64,000 bases of DNA from Fonsecaea monophora (GCF_001642475.1 NW_019174067.1:1-64000); one strand, 5' to 3'. Numbered from the stretch's first letter, positions 43,676 to 55,587 are shown. The notes: generated by a model from the letters alone, not told the origin. A program made the numbers and translations.

Positions 43676-45751
43676 AGTTGGGTGCGTGGTTCTTGGACAT
43701 CTCGCATTGCGCTCCGTCCTAGCCCGATACTCCGTCAGTCTGCAATTCCCCCTTGTCGCACGCGTGACCAAGCACCGCAGATTGCCTTACGGCCACTACA
43801 GACCAACAACCAGTCATAGCCAGTTCTTTCTGCTTCGAGCTTCACGAACTTTGGTTGGAAATTTGCTCTGCCTCCTCCACACTATTTCCACGGCTCCATT
43901 TCTGTTTCTGACATCCCCGCCTCCCTCACCGACCCTTTGACTTGTCCTTCATCACCCGACGATAACCACGGTTTGGCTTGCTACTCGTCCGAGTCTCCGC
44001 TAGTGGTTTGATTTGATTTTCTTTCCTCGTTGTGTAAAGACTCTACATAGGTCGTGGTGGGTTGTTGGTCCTTCCTCTTTATTCTCTGCACCAGCACTTC
44101 CTGTTGTATACCGCCATGTCTCTGCCGTTTATCCGGGACGATGACCGGAATTTCCCAGCTTCCCCAGGCATCGCATCGAGATCGGGTTGCCTCGAAATCT
44201 CGTGATTAGTCCATCTCCCAGTCCCGATCCTCGTGGTTATGTGGGGGCATATTTCCTCCAGCTTCTGTCCGAGCACGGGTAGATCGCTTCAAACGACTTG
44301 GGGGATGGCGGGCTACACAACAGGTCCCGTCTTCACCAGGAATCTCTCCGGCCGAGTCAGCTGGTAAGAGTTTGGGGACCACAGATTGGACCCTGTTGTT
44401 TGTGCGCCATAGTTCTTCTGCATTGAACTCCGCAAATCATTTCCGAGATCTTTTCGCTCGAATAGCCGAGGTGCATTTGTTGGCCTAACCACCATCGAAT
44501 CCTGCAGTTGGGGAAGTTCCAGACTTGGAGAGTCGCACGGCCAACAGCTCAATACTAGACATGAGGAGGATGGCAGCTGTTGAAGATGTCGGCGTCGGAT
44601 GAGATGATACAGGTTTAACTCATCTCCTGTGGTACAGAAATAGGGACATGTTTCATGAGAGATGATTCCGTGGTTACAAAAATGCCTTGTGTCATGTCTC
44701 CAACCTTAGAAAGCCGACGAGTTTGAGCGGGAAGGACATTCATAGGGGCACGGATGGCAACAGGCCGGTGCTGGAGGTCATAGAGGTGCTCGATTGTAGG
44801 AGACAGCGTCTTCGTTGCCACATGTCCCTACAGCAATGTAGGTCTCCTAGAATCTATTCACTGTCTCAGGGTATGACTATTCTAGAGGGTAGCAACGTGT
44901 CTGCGGTACACAGCAAGACAGGTGCTAGCATGGAGAAATGCCCACTGCCACATTATACGCCCACAGCATCAAATCCCTCCACCACCTCCCCTCTCACCTC
45001 TCCAGTGTTTCCGGACTCCAGAGACACACAGGACATCTACTGTACCAATCGGGTGTAATTTTCTTTATTGATGATGATCTTTGAAGCCAATGGTACAAAG
45101 GGTCAAAACAGATTACAGATGCCCAATACCTAGCTCAACTTCCACATACATATTCTTTGACCATCCGTCTCGCCTTCGACACATCTGCCGGTCCGTCCTT
45201 TGACGCTGCATTTCCGAGAGGGTGTATCTTGAAATCCTTCGACCGGCCACCGGGTTAAGGAGGTAACTCAAACTCAGCGCAATGAAAGGCTTTATCCTGT
45301 GCAACCAAAGATTGAAGGCCTCTCTCTGACTCGGGGTCGTTTGGCTCCACGCGCTTGAGTGATGATGAGACGGAGACAACGTCTGCTCCTCACATCAAAA
45401 GAGGGTCCCCCAAAGTTCCATCAATGATGTGGATGCTCGAGCATGAATGGCCAACCGTCCTCGTCCTTGGTGGGATCATGGGACAATCCATAACGGTATC
45501 ATCGTATCTCCAGAAACTCTCGTCACGAAATTAATTACCTCTGTCCCGAAAGCATTAACAAGTTTGTCGTCATTGCTCGAGCATGAGAGCACAGGCGTTG
45601 TAGGAATCTGAGAGAGGCCATCCAGCGATGTTCTACTCAAAGGCAGCAGCTGGTGTTGATCAGTTGAAAGCGGCAAGACGCCACTTTTGCTCCTCCGTAG
45701 TTGCCAAGAACCACTTTACGCGAAAGACCCGCGTCTGCGTGTTTCTGCGCG

Positions 45752-45757
45752 ACGCGT
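45752..45757. promoter_or_regulatory. ACGCGT (MCB) box upstream of MCM4
   Basis: ACGCGT lies 105 nt upstream of the MCM4 ATG, within a G/C-rich segment that also contains a CGCGTC half-site at about 45731. The MBF complex drives G1/S genes including MCM genes through this box in yeasts. Position and target identity make it a good candidate for a functional site. Confidence 0.55.
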
Positions 45758-45861
45758 CTGGATTTCACAATCCGCTGGAGGTGCCTCTAGCCCCCCCCCC
45801 TTTCTGACCACTTTGATGTGAACAACTTACACTTACACCGCCATAATTGCCCATTGTCGCC

Positions 45862-48800
45862 ATGTCGTCGACACCATCTTCACGCCGCCGGGGGCATTCC
45901 TCTCGCAATTCTCAATCCTCCATTCCAGCTCAACAATCCCAATCCACCCCTAGAAGTTCGAGACGAGCGCCCAATGGCGCATCCGCAGTTGCGTCCTCGT
46001 CGCCCTTTTCGTTCCATTCGTCCCCTGCTCAAGCAACTCCCCCGCCTCCGGCGCAACTGGAAAGTGATGGCATGCTCATCAGCTCTCCTCCCCGACACTC
46101 GTCCGAGGTGGGTGACCGCGAGACAACACCACGCGCATCAAACCGGTTGTTAGGGGGTTCGTCAATCCTGCACTCTCTAGTCATTTGCAGTGCTAATATC
46201 CTATAGATTCGTCCCCAGTCAGATACGACCCCAGCTCAAGCCCAGGGCGAAGTTCTCAGCACCCTCGATCCGACATTGGCAGTAGCAGCAGTGCGCTCTT
46301 TGTGCGTCAGGACCATCAGCCGAGAATATCCTCCCGGAGAGGTGACATCCACTCCGATGCATTCGCGCCCTCATCAGCCCCTCGTCGTCGAATCTATATA
46401 GGCGAGGATGGCATGCCTGTCCAGGACGGCAATGATCCGACATCAGAGGCTACGTTTTCAAACCTCAATCCTGACACGTCCGAAGCCGATGCAATGGGGG
46501 GTGACTCGACCAGAGTTATCTGGGGCACCAACATATCTGTCGTAGATTCCATGGCCTCATTCAAGAATTTCCTCTACAACTATGCTAAGAAATATCGCAT
46601 GTGGGCCGACGGCGCCACGGAGGAGGAAACACGTGCTCTCGGGGCGGCTGCTGACGAAAAGGAATACCTGACAATGCTTCAGAATATGAGAAGAATGGGT
46701 ATCCACCCGCTTAATCTAGACGCCCGCAATCTCAAAGCGTATCCTGCGACCTTGAAATTGTGGCACCAGCTTCAGGCCTATCCGCAGGAAATCATTCCGT
46801 TGATGGATCAAGCTGTCAAAGATGTCATGGTGGAATTGGCCCAGAAGGAGATGCAAGAGTTGCGCCGGGCTCACACCAATGGTCCGGCTTTGCGGGCAGC
46901 GAATGGGAGCTCAATGCCTCCCATGCCGTCTTCTGATCCGGGACGGGGGACACCGGGCACTGGACTGAACGCGGACGAAATTCCCGACCTGGTTGAAGAA
47001 GCAGAGATGCAACCTTGGAAGGTTATGCCATTTGGCCTGGACAAGACGATCAACATGCGGGAGCTTGACCCAGCCGATATCGACAAGCTGATTGCGGTCA
47101 AAGGACTCGTCATCCGAACAACCCCGGTCATTCCCGACATGAAAGAGGCATTCTTCAAGTGCACTGTCTGCCAGCATACGTTGTACGTATCGATTGATCG
47201 TGGAAAGATCGCAGAACCTACCGAATGCCCTCGGCCAGCTTGCAAATCCAAGGACAGTATGGAGATCATCCACAATCGGTGTATATTTGCGGACAAGCAA
47301 GTGATCAAATTACAAGAAACGCCGGACTCGGTTCCAGACGGACAAACGCCTCACAGCGTGTCTCTTTGCGTGTACGATGATCTGGTTGATGTTTGCAAGG
47401 CCGGTGACCGAATTGAGGTTACTGGCATTTTCCGGAGCAACCCAGTCCGTGTCAATCCCCGCCAGCGCACAGTCAAGGCACTCTTCAAGACTTATGTGGA
47501 TGTCCTACACGTGCAGAAGGTCGACAAACGTAAATTGGGGATTGACGTGTCGACGATCGAGCAAGAGTTGTCAGAGCAAGTTTCTGGCGATGTTGAGCAG
47601 ACTCGGAAAGTCACCGCCGAGGAGGAAGCCAAGATTAAAGAAACCGCTGCTCGCGAAGACATCTATGAGCTCCTGTCGAGGAGTCTAGCCCCAAGTATCC
47701 ACGAGCTAGACGACGTCAAGAAAGGTATTTTGCTGCAACTATTTGGTGGCACGAACAAGACATTTGCAAAAGGTGGCAGCCCCAGATACAGAGGCGACAT
47801 TAACGTCTTGCTGTGTGGTGATCCGTCCACCGCCAAGTCCCAGCTTCTGCAATATGTCCACAAGATTGCGCCGCGAGGAGTCTATACCTCCGGTAAGGGT
47901 TCCTCCGCAGTCGGGTTGACAGCATACGTGACCCGAGACCCAGAGTCCAAACAGCTTGTGCTCGAATCCGGAGCTTTGGTTCTTTCCGACGGCGGTGTCT
48001 GCTGCATTGACGAATTCGATAAGATGAACGAGTCAACTCGCTCGGTGTTGCATGAAGTCATGGAACAGCAGACCGTGTCCATCGCGAAAGCGGGCATCAT
48101 CACCACCTTGAATGCAAGGACCAGCATCCTCGCCTCGGCCAACCCCATTGGGAGCAAGTACAACCCCAATCTACCCGTACCTCAGAATATTGATCTTCCG
48201 CCGACGCTGCTGTCGAGGTTTGACCTCGTGTATCTGGTGCTGGATCGGATTGATGAGGTGAATGATCGGAGACTTGCAAAGCACTTGGTCGGCATGTACC
48301 TAGAAGACACACCTGATAATGCGTCGAGGGAGGAAATCTTGGTAAGTCCAACTCGTCTGCACAGGGGTTCCGTCTGGAGCAGACAAGCTAACAGCCATTT
48401 TAGCCCATCGAATTTCTTACCTCGTACATCTCGTACGCCCGCAACAACGTCCACCCAAGCATTACTCCCCCTGCTGCCAATGCATTGACAAACGCTTATG
48501 TTGCCATGCGCAATCTCGGGTCAAACATCCAATCGTCGGAGAAACGCATCACGGCCACAACTCGTCAACTGGAGTCGATGATCCGTCTGTCTGAAGCGCA
48601 TGCTAAGATGAGACTCTCGCCTATAGTGGAGGAGACAGACGTGGAAGAGGCCGTGAGATTGATCAAGTCAGCGATCAAGGCCAGCGCCACGGACGCTAGG
48701 ACGGGCCTGATTGATATGGGGCTGTTGAGTGAGGGCGGCGGTGTCAGCGAACGACGGAGGAGAGAGGATCTCAAGCGGGCAGTGCTGGAAGTGTTGGACA

Positions 48801-48991
48801 TGGACAGCACTATCCGCAGTGGCGGCGCCATGAGGTACACGGACCTGTATCGCAAGGTCGCTGAGGGAAGTAGCGTTGAGGTCGAAGGAACCGAATTCAG
48901 CGAGGTCATTAGAGCGGTGGAAGTCGAAGGGAAAATCACAGTGACGGGCGAGGGAGCTCGGAGATCCGTGCGGCGGATCACAGGTGTCTGA
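45862..48991 (+). CDS. mcm4: DNA replication licensing factor Mcm4
   Basis: The exons are 45862-46156, 46207-48341 and 48404-48991, giving 1005 residues. Mcm4 is a subunit of the MCM2-7 replicative helicase. The first 190 residues are a Ser/Pro-rich tail of the kind targeted by DDK and CDK. A zinc ribbon (Cys417, 420, 439, 444) sits in the N-terminal domain. The AAA+ core shows Walker A G-D-P-S-T-A-K-S (636-643), Walker B I-D-E-F (699-702) and the S-R-F-D arginine finger (768-771). A winged-helix C-terminus follows. The second intron interrupts the sequence right after E-E-I-L, and the frame resumes with P-I-E-F-L. An ACGCGT box precedes the gene. Its stop is 919 bp from the stop of convergent sconB. 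Confidence 0.96.
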
Positions 48992-49910
48992 TTTGATATA
49001 TACACATCACGCAAGTCAGGAGTCAAGGGCAGCCCTGATGCGAGGCCTGGTACTTACTTGCTCAGGGATTATTCGATGGATTGGAACGAAGGACGAAGGG
49101 ACGCAAGGACGTTAGGACGAATTTGGCAACAATAGATGTTTATGACTACAAACGTGTGAATTGCTTTGCCCTTCCTCCTCCTCCTCCTCCTCCTCCTCCT
49201 TCTCACTTGTCTTTTCAGATATTCCTCGCTAGTAAAACTCTCATTGGCCGCAGTGTTTGTGTTTGTGTTTGTATTTGGGAGACATGGGGTATATCCATCC
49301 ATCCTACTCACCTAGCTGCCTAGCGAGCTAGTTAGCTGCTATCTACCTACCTATCTATCATTGGTCAATATACGTATGCCAAGAATATTCGTCTTGGCAG
49401 GCAGCATTCACGCACATACTACCAGATATCTACGAGGTACCAGATGCATTGCGAGAGTGATTCGTACGAGGCATGCAGTATCATATTACTTGGTAGATTG
49501 TGCGTAGTTGTAGTTGATTTTTATCTACTTATGTGAGCGCCGTGCGTCAGGCATCGCAGCCATGCAAGAAAGCAAATTGGTATCATGCCGGCCAAATAAT
49601 CCCCCCCAATCCTGATATCCTTTTCGCGGAATAACATCTCTTGACCCTTTTTTGATGCGTAGCAAGCAGAAAGCATACGTGTCCAGCCCAGCAGAGTCCC
49701 CGTCAGTACGCCGCACCTGATCAATGCCATATAATCCGGCGTTGTTGATGGACAAAGACACCGACGCCATGCTTTTGCTGTTGCACTCCAAAAGGTTTCC
49801 AGTCGCAATATCCAGTGACACCCCATGTCCCATTAAGAAAATAGTAACAGGTTTCCGATGATCCCTGTCATATGGCAATTCCAGATCCCTTCCAACAAAA
49901 AACTCAATCA
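48992..49910. other. Convergent 3' intergenic region with CTC microsatellite
   Basis: This 919-bp stretch between the MCM4 and sconB stop codons carries the two 3' untranslated regions. It has a CTC trinucleotide run at 49173-49200 and CTAC/CTAT-type repeats at about 49340-49360. A minus-strand frame at 49525-49914 begins directly after the sconB stop and has no protein texture. Confidence 0.6.
49173..49200. repeat. (CTC)n microsatellite
   Basis: About nine perfect CTC units run in a row, non-coding, in the 3' flank of MCM4. Confidence 0.9.
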
Positions 49911-51929
49911 TCATGTGAAATTGTACACCCTCACCTCTCCGTCCTCGCCACCACTACACATTCTCGAATCACTCAGGCCAATGCATGTCACTGGTCCTGC
50001 GTGTCCTGTGAACGTCCGCTCACACTTCCCCGTTCGAGGATCCCACACCTTCACCATCCTGTCTTCCGCCCCGGACACAATCCTCAGGGTATCTGCCGCC
50101 ACAGCCCAGACACCCTCGACGTGTCCGAAGAATTTGCGGATACAGCGACCCGAGTGGACATCCCATAGACGGATGGTGGAATCCAACGCCGAAGTCAGCA
50201 TGTAATGGGGTGGGTGGGGACGATCAGGCTGAGAGGCGAAGAGGTTGTTAATACCAATGTCTTTGAATGAGACAATGGGAAACCCGCCGTTCTCGTCCAT
50301 GACTGTCGTCGAACTGTCGGGCGACCCAGGATCCGACACCTGCTCTTCGTCGTCCTCTTGCACGTCGGTACCAGGTTCAAATTCGGCCGGAAGGGGGAGA
50401 ACCTGCTGAACCTGACCCACGTGCCCCTCAAACGTGTGGATACATTTCTTCGTGTCCAGGTCCCATAGCTTGACCGTGCAGTCATCGGATGCGGTGAAAA
50501 TGGTGCGAGATGCCGAATCGATTTGCACCGAGTTGACCCAATCTGTGTGGCCCCGAAGGGTAAAGACCGACCGGTCCTGGAAATTCCACACCCGGGCCGT
50601 GTGGTCGACAGAGCCCGAAACCAAGATGTTTGAGTCAAAGTGAAGCGCAATCACTCCTTCGGTGTGGCCATTGTATGTCGAGATACATTCGCCTGTCCGC
50701 CAGTTCCAGACCTTCAGCGTCTTGTCCAGGCTGCCACTGATGAGCTTGTTGTCATCGAACTGCAAACAACGGATGCCCATGGTATGACCAGTCAGCGTCC
50801 TGAGCTCTTTGCCGGTGTCCAGATCCCAGATTTTGATCGTAGCATCATATGACCCCGTTGCGAGGATGTTGTCGTAAAATTGGAGGGCCATCACCCCATT
50901 CGTGTGGCCCTTGAGAATCTTGATACTGCATCGGCCGTACTTCCAATTGGTGCCCACCTTGAATCTGTCCTTGTACACATCTTTCCAAGGTCTTGTTTTC
51001 CGAAAGTATTCGCTATCACTCGTCCCAAGTGGCGGACGGCGGGCAGCCACAGGTGAGAGTCGTCCGTCTGACGAGGAGTCGTGGTGGCTGTCGGTGTCTG
51101 ATATCTCGACACTCTGCGATGAAGTAGGTACGTTGGCGTCAAAGGCAAGGTTACTTGCGGCACGCAACTCAATCTGCCTCTTGGTGGCACGCAACATCTT
51201 CCTCTCCAACAAGGGTAAACCCCATCCACACTTGGTACACTTTCGATCAATGTGTTGCTCACACATACGGTGCCAGACTACGTCGTCATCCGCCAGTTGT
51301 CTCCACTTCCTCGATACCTGTGCAGCCTTGCAAAGAGATGTCGTGTCGAGGAAAGAGAGAATGCGGAAGGCGACCTCGGATGGTAGAGCGGAGAGAAAGT
51401 CGATCCGAATGAGTTCTCGCACATTGGCTGAGAGGAAAGAGAGCTGTGGGAAGCAGCACTGGGCAAGAATACCCTGGAGCATGAGGTTTCGATGTTTGGA
51501 GGGCGCCGCAGAGAACAAGGACCACATCTGCACGATACCCTGTCGATCTTCCTGTGACAGTGTGTCCAATTCTTTCTGCAGTTTGTCCATCGATGGCTCG
51601 TCCGCTTGCCGCCGGCACAACATGTCAGGTCGGTGTCGATAGCAAAACTTGGAATTGGGGTCTTTCATAGGGTCGTAGTGCTGAGTCGCAGGTCTGCCAA
51701 CCTTGCCCAAGGGCGCATATTGCGAAGGGATGTGCTTTGCCAGAAATTGGGCGACATTCTGGTCAGCATGTTTGGCGGTCGAGGCAATCGTGATGCTCTT
51801 GTCTTTTGTGGCGGCATGTCTTTCGTCGTCTTCAGAGGGGTTCATTCGAAGTCTCTTGCGGACTGGTTCCTCCCATTCTGAGTCCGCCAGACCCTGCCTC
51901 CGATGCTGGTCGAGTAGATCAAACGGCAT
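49911..51929 (-). CDS. sconB: Sulfur metabolite repression protein SconB/Scon-2 (Met30), F-box WD40
   Basis: This intronless gene encodes 672 residues. An N-terminal segment contains F-C-Y-R-H-R-P-D and R-R-Q-A-D-E-P-S-M, hallmarks of the Met30/SconB branch. An F-box lies at about 178-225 (L-P-S-E-V-A-F-R-I-L-S-F-L). It is followed by an R-K-C-T-K-C-G-W-G-L-P-L-L linker and seven WD40 repeats from about 337 to the end, where G-H and W-D pairs recur. As the substrate receptor of an SCF ubiquitin ligase, relatives repress sulfur-assimilation genes by inactivating the Met4/MetR/Cys3 activator when sulfur is plentiful. An acidic insertion of about 45 residues interrupts the later WD repeats. It is divergent from ATG17. 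Confidence 0.93.
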   Translation of the reverse strand: MPFDLLDQHRRQGLADSEWEEPVRKRLRMNPSEDDERHAATKDKSITIASTAKHADQNVAQFLAKHIPSQYAPLGKVGRPATQHYDPMKDPNSKFCYRHRPDMLCRRQADEPSMDKLQKELDTLSQEDRQGIVQMWSLFSAAPSKHRNLMLQGILAQCCFPQLSFLSANVRELIRIDFLSALPSEVAFRILSFLDTTSLCKAAQVSRKWRQLADDDVVWHRMCEQHIDRKCTKCGWGLPLLERKMLRATKRQIELRAASNLAFDANVPTSSQSVEISDTDSHHDSSSDGRLSPVAARRPPLGTSDSEYFRKTRPWKDVYKDRFKVGTNWKYGRCSIKILKGHTNGVMALQFYDNILATGSYDATIKIWDLDTGKELRTLTGHTMGIRCLQFDDNKLISGSLDKTLKVWNWRTGECISTYNGHTEGVIALHFDSNILVSGSVDHTARVWNFQDRSVFTLRGHTDWVNSVQIDSASRTIFTASDDCTVKLWDLDTKKCIHTFEGHVGQVQQVLPLPAEFEPGTDVQEDDEEQVSDPGSPDSSTTVMDENGGFPIVSFKDIGINNLFASQPDRPHPPHYMLTSALDSTIRLWDVHSGRCIRKFFGHVEGVWAVAADTLRIVSGAEDRMVKVWDPRTGKCERTFTGHAGPVTCIGLSDSRMCSGGEDGEVRVYNFT

Positions 51930-53102
51930 GACGAGGTTTCTTCAGAGAAGTAGCCAAAGGAATTTCACATTTCGTCTAGCAGAGAGTCTTGGATCTCTCT
52001 GCTCGTGCGACACGAGGAAAGGAATTTGCAGGTGACTACTCCGAGATCCGACCGGTGTGGGGGATGCCAGCGAGTAAAGTAGGCTGCGCTCATGGGAGAA
52101 ATGACAAGGTAGGGGGGAGGCGCACAGCGAGAGGAGTCGTAAGCAGAAGGACTGCTCGTCAGAAGGGTCAGAATGGTGCAAGATGGCGAAATGCGGTGCT
52201 TGGGCTTCGCAAAGCTTCCGAACCTGAAGAGGACGAGAGAATCTGGAGACAGGCGAATATCATCACCGACACCCGGGTTTTTTCGAGAACCGACAAGCGG
52301 CCGCAGGCGGTGGTGGTGATGGATCGAAACGAGCGGCGGGAAGGCTGTTAGCGGAGCCTGAGATGGTCAAGTGCGTCGAGTTTGGTGCTCATTCGGAGGC
52401 ATTTGGGCGCCCAGATTGGCGTGCGCAAGGGCCTAATGACCTAAAGTCCCGGGGGAGGCGGTAGTGACCGGAGGGTTGGAGCCCAGGCTCGCCCTTTGGT
52501 CGCCTAGAGCCAATTGAGCCACTGAGGGCGCTTTCTTTTGCAGGCCAAGTCCCAGTCCCGGCTGCACTCACAATATTTGCCTGCGATGGCGTTATCGCAC
52601 GCCATTCCCACCATCGAAATCATCATCGCTTGAGTCACCGATTTCATCCATGAGCCCTTGTTCCTGCAGCGCCCATCGGGTTCAGCTGAGAGTTTCAATT
52701 TCCAAGCTGGTCCGTCTCACATCTCGGAACTCTCCTTGTGCACAACGGCAAGCCTTCATCCGGGGCAGAAGAAGAAGCCACTCCGAGTAATACTCGAGGC
52801 CAAGGCATGGCCGTGCATGGCTTACAAGATACAGACAAGCACGGACTCCAGGTTCCGTATTCATTACCCCACAGTAACCAGGGGTTCATTTTGCCTGGGG
52901 TGTAAGTTAGTCTCTTTTCCAGGGTATACGGCACAGATGGCGCAGCACAACAGTTTCGTCGTTTAATGTATCCAACAACTCTGACCAGTTGTAATTGTCG
53001 ACCTTGTCCTCACCGCTCCTCACACACAGACTGGCGAACAGACGGACAGAGAGGGCGACCAAACTGCTCATGTTTTTGTGAAGCCAGAAGATGAAATAAG
53101 CA
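51930..53102. other. Divergent promoter region of sconB and ATG17
   Basis: These 1173 bases lie between two divergent nutrient-response genes. A short pyrimidine-rich segment precedes ATG17. No distinct regulatory consensus could be assigned and no gene was seen. Confidence 0.5.
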
Positions 53103-54638
53103 ATGTCCTCACTTGACCCTGTTATGGCGCAATCGCCTCACCGTACAGCCTCAGTTCGATCCTCTCCTTCTCAGTCTGCGCATGCCTCCAGTCCTCCGCC
53201 GGCATCTGTTGAGACTCTCGTGTCATACCTAGTGGCCGCTAAGCGGTCCCTCGGCAGTATCCATCTCGTCCATCGAGCCACCACCATCCTCACTGAAGCA
53301 CGCGCCTCGATCGAAGCTACCACTGCCCTCCTCGCGAAAGCCACATACCTTCGTCGTTCCTTGGCATCTCAATTAAAGATTCTCCGTGGTGTCCAGCTGG
53401 AACTAGAGACCGCTGCCCAAGGCATTCAGCATGAATTTCAGGCTGTAATCAAAGAGTTGGACGAGACTGGTGCAAGGCTGCTACAATCCATAGATCTCTT
53501 GAAACAGACCAGAATTGAAAATGCCTTTAAACCCTCGACCGAGGGTGAGCTGGACGATGGCCCAGGTAAGGAGACCTTGCACGATTTTGTGGATGACAAC
53601 GGTGTCGAAACAATCAAACAAGCCATGGAGATTGCCATAGACAATGTACAACACGCCCAAAATGAGATGGGGCAGTCTATCCAAACTTTGGAGGATGACC
53701 TCCAATCCATTAACGAAGTCCTCAATGGCAGAGGAGACCTTTCTGGCACAGACAGTGACTTACAGCAGCCTACCACAATTGCTGGCACTCTCACAATATT
53801 AGAGAACCACGCCCGAATAATGGCAGAGGAGCTAGAAAGTCTGGTCAAACATTTTGACCTCTGCGTTACGGCCATCAAACACACCGAAGGAGGCGGCGAA
53901 GCGTTATTCCAGACCATGAATACCGGCGAAGGAGTTGACCTTCCGGACACGGTTGGTCTAGGCATGGACGACCTTCGTGCACCAACACAACCCATGAACG
54001 AAGAAGAACGCCTAGAGATGCTACAGGTGCTCGAGAACGATGCTCAGGAGGTTGACGAGGTAGTCATGGAACTCCAAGATCGCAGTGCCGAGATGGAAGC
54101 CCACCTCGACAGGATCCATCAATGGTGCGAACGGCAGGAAAATGCCTACGCAGATGTGGCTACAGCGTTCAAGCTCCTCGAAAAGATCTCGGGACGATTA
54201 TCTGGCTATGTGGCCGAGATAGCCCGGCAAGCTCTGAAATGGAACGAAGAAAAGGCCAAGATTGAAGACGGCATCGGCGGGATGGAGGAGTTGTGCGAGT
54301 ACTACGCCAACTTCCTCCACGCTTATGACGGTCTTATAGTCGAGGTCGCCCGGCGTAGGACCGTCAAGAAACAGATGGAGAGAGTGGTGGCGGAGGCGCA
54401 TGCTCAATTGGAGCAAATGTACGACTCGGATCAGCAGTTGAGGCTCGAGTTCAAGAACGACCTGGGCGAATATTTGCCGAGTGACATCTGGAGTGGCGTC
54501 AACACGCTGCCGCCTAGATATTCCATTTCAAGGATCGACGAGGAAGAGGCTGGCAGTGTACCTGAGCTTCCGAGACGGACGGTGGAAGAGGCTTTGAGAA
54601 GGCTCAAGTCTGGCAGAAGTGGAGGGATCGCACGATGA
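53103..54638 (+). CDS. atg17: Autophagy scaffold protein Atg17
   Basis: The encoded 511-residue protein matches the Atg17 (APG17) family throughout. A disordered Ser/Pro head of 35 residues precedes helical sequence opening with S-V-E-T-L-V-S-Y-L-V-A-A-K-R-S-L. Long amphipathic helices extend to about residue 460 and would form the S-shaped dimeric rod. The C-terminal L-P-x-D-I-W-x-G-V-x-x-x-P-P-R-Y box is typical of filamentous-fungal members. Atg17 organises the Atg1 kinase complex at the preautophagosomal site. The gene has no intron. An ATG at codon 8 is an alternative start. Confidence 0.92.
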   Translation: MSSLDPVMAQSPHRTASVRSSPSQSAHASSPPPASVETLVSYLVAAKRSLGSIHLVHRATTILTEARASIEATTALLAKATYLRRSLASQLKILRGVQLELETAAQGIQHEFQAVIKELDETGARLLQSIDLLKQTRIENAFKPSTEGELDDGPGKETLHDFVDDNGVETIKQAMEIAIDNVQHAQNEMGQSIQTLEDDLQSINEVLNGRGDLSGTDSDLQQPTTIAGTLTILENHARIMAEELESLVKHFDLCVTAIKHTEGGGEALFQTMNTGEGVDLPDTVGLGMDDLRAPTQPMNEEERLEMLQVLENDAQEVDEVVMELQDRSAEMEAHLDRIHQWCERQENAYADVATAFKLLEKISGRLSGYVAEIARQALKWNEEKAKIEDGIGGMEELCEYYANFLHAYDGLIVEVARRRTVKKQMERVVAEAHAQLEQMYDSDQQLRLEFKNDLGEYLPSDIWSGVNTLPPRYSISRIDEEEAGSVPELPRRTVEEALRRLKSGRSGGIAR

Positions 54639-54841
54639 CCAGACAGCCAGTCTGGATCGTCGTTATGCTTTTTGGACACCACGGTAAGGAAGAACTTGTA
54701 TCTCCTCAACCCCAGATCCCACAGCACAATACAACATGACGACACTGGAAAACACAACACTTGATATGAATCGCGAGTACTGGGACGAGCGTGGCACGAT
54801 GGTTGCACTTGGTTCACCTCCTCAACCTCTCACTTCCTCGC

Positions 54842-55343
54842 TCAGCCCGGATTATGATATTCAAAGAGAGCACTGAACGCTTGTCTGATTCGCTGTCTTC
54901 TATCACCCTCAATACCGAAGGAATTGGAGAGCTGATTTGTGTGTAAAGACCTAGGTAGCATCGGCACCACTTGGTCGACATTCTCGATCACGCTCTCCAG
55001 GAGCTGGCGTACCCTTTCGCAAGCACCCGCTATCATGTGTGGCATCGAGAAGAGTGCGCCCCAACAGGCCGAGCTGTAAGCACGTCAGCACAGATGCTCC
55101 CTCTTTGGAGAAGACATTGTGCCTTGCTCATCTGATGTTATCAAGATGCTCGTTCAGGACATTCTGTACCTGGGCAGTATTATAACACCAGGACTCGCCC
55201 TGCTCTGCCATTCCACATTCCCTCCTTTCCTGCTTCATCTCGCCCTTGCCGGCACAATGATATTGCCAAGAAGTATAGGACGCTAGCCGTCCCCACAAAT
55301 GCGAGAAGCATGCCTCGTCATGGTCTCCTGATGGTGGGATGGT
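54842..55343 (-). pseudogene. Decayed gene: coding-like exons with broken splice donor
   Basis: Two coding-like stretches join in frame: one at 55343-55132 and one from 55073 to the stop at 54842. Between them lies a 58-nt segment that looks like a normal short intron at its 3' end (CTGAC branch site, then CTTACAG) but begins AT instead of GT. Unspliced, the first stretch meets TGA at once. No start codon is found upstream, and the frame continues leftwards on the minus strand across a further TGA near 55441. The second stretch reads as ordinary amphipathic protein of 78 residues. I do not recognise the family. Either this is a pseudogene with a mutated donor or an unusual AT-AG intron is used. 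Confidence 0.35.
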
Positions 55344-55587
55344 TCACTGTTAGACTTGTTTCTACCTACCTGGACCTGATCTAAGGGAGAAGAAAGGGGC
55401 CTGGATTAAATTTCTTCGAGAAGCTTTGGCTGTGTATCAAAACAGGAATGCTAACGGGGTTATATGATCGGAGAGGAGGAAAGGAGCAAGCTTAGGTTTA
55501 TGCCATCTGGACCAAAGTGTCTTGGATTGAGTACTATGGACATACGAAGAAGTATGTATGTCGACCATGAGGACAACAAAAACGTTG

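Larger units (their letters stand above)
39276..45861. other. Gene-poor region, 6.6 kb
   Basis: No gene could be supported between the Gac1-like gene and MCM4. A CT-rich plus-strand segment at about 43810-44000 resembles a promoter or leader, but no coding frame follows it. Overlapping frames on both strands at 40950-41540 are low-complexity and mutually exclusive. Several copies of a GTACCGAGTA-like motif cluster at 42610-43670. A C-tract of ten lies at 45791-45800. Confidence 0.45.

Noticed and set aside
49525..49914. 129-codon frame directly after the sconB stop
   Set aside because: SconB ends where the family normally ends; the following frame has no protein texture and is probably 3' untranslated DNA.
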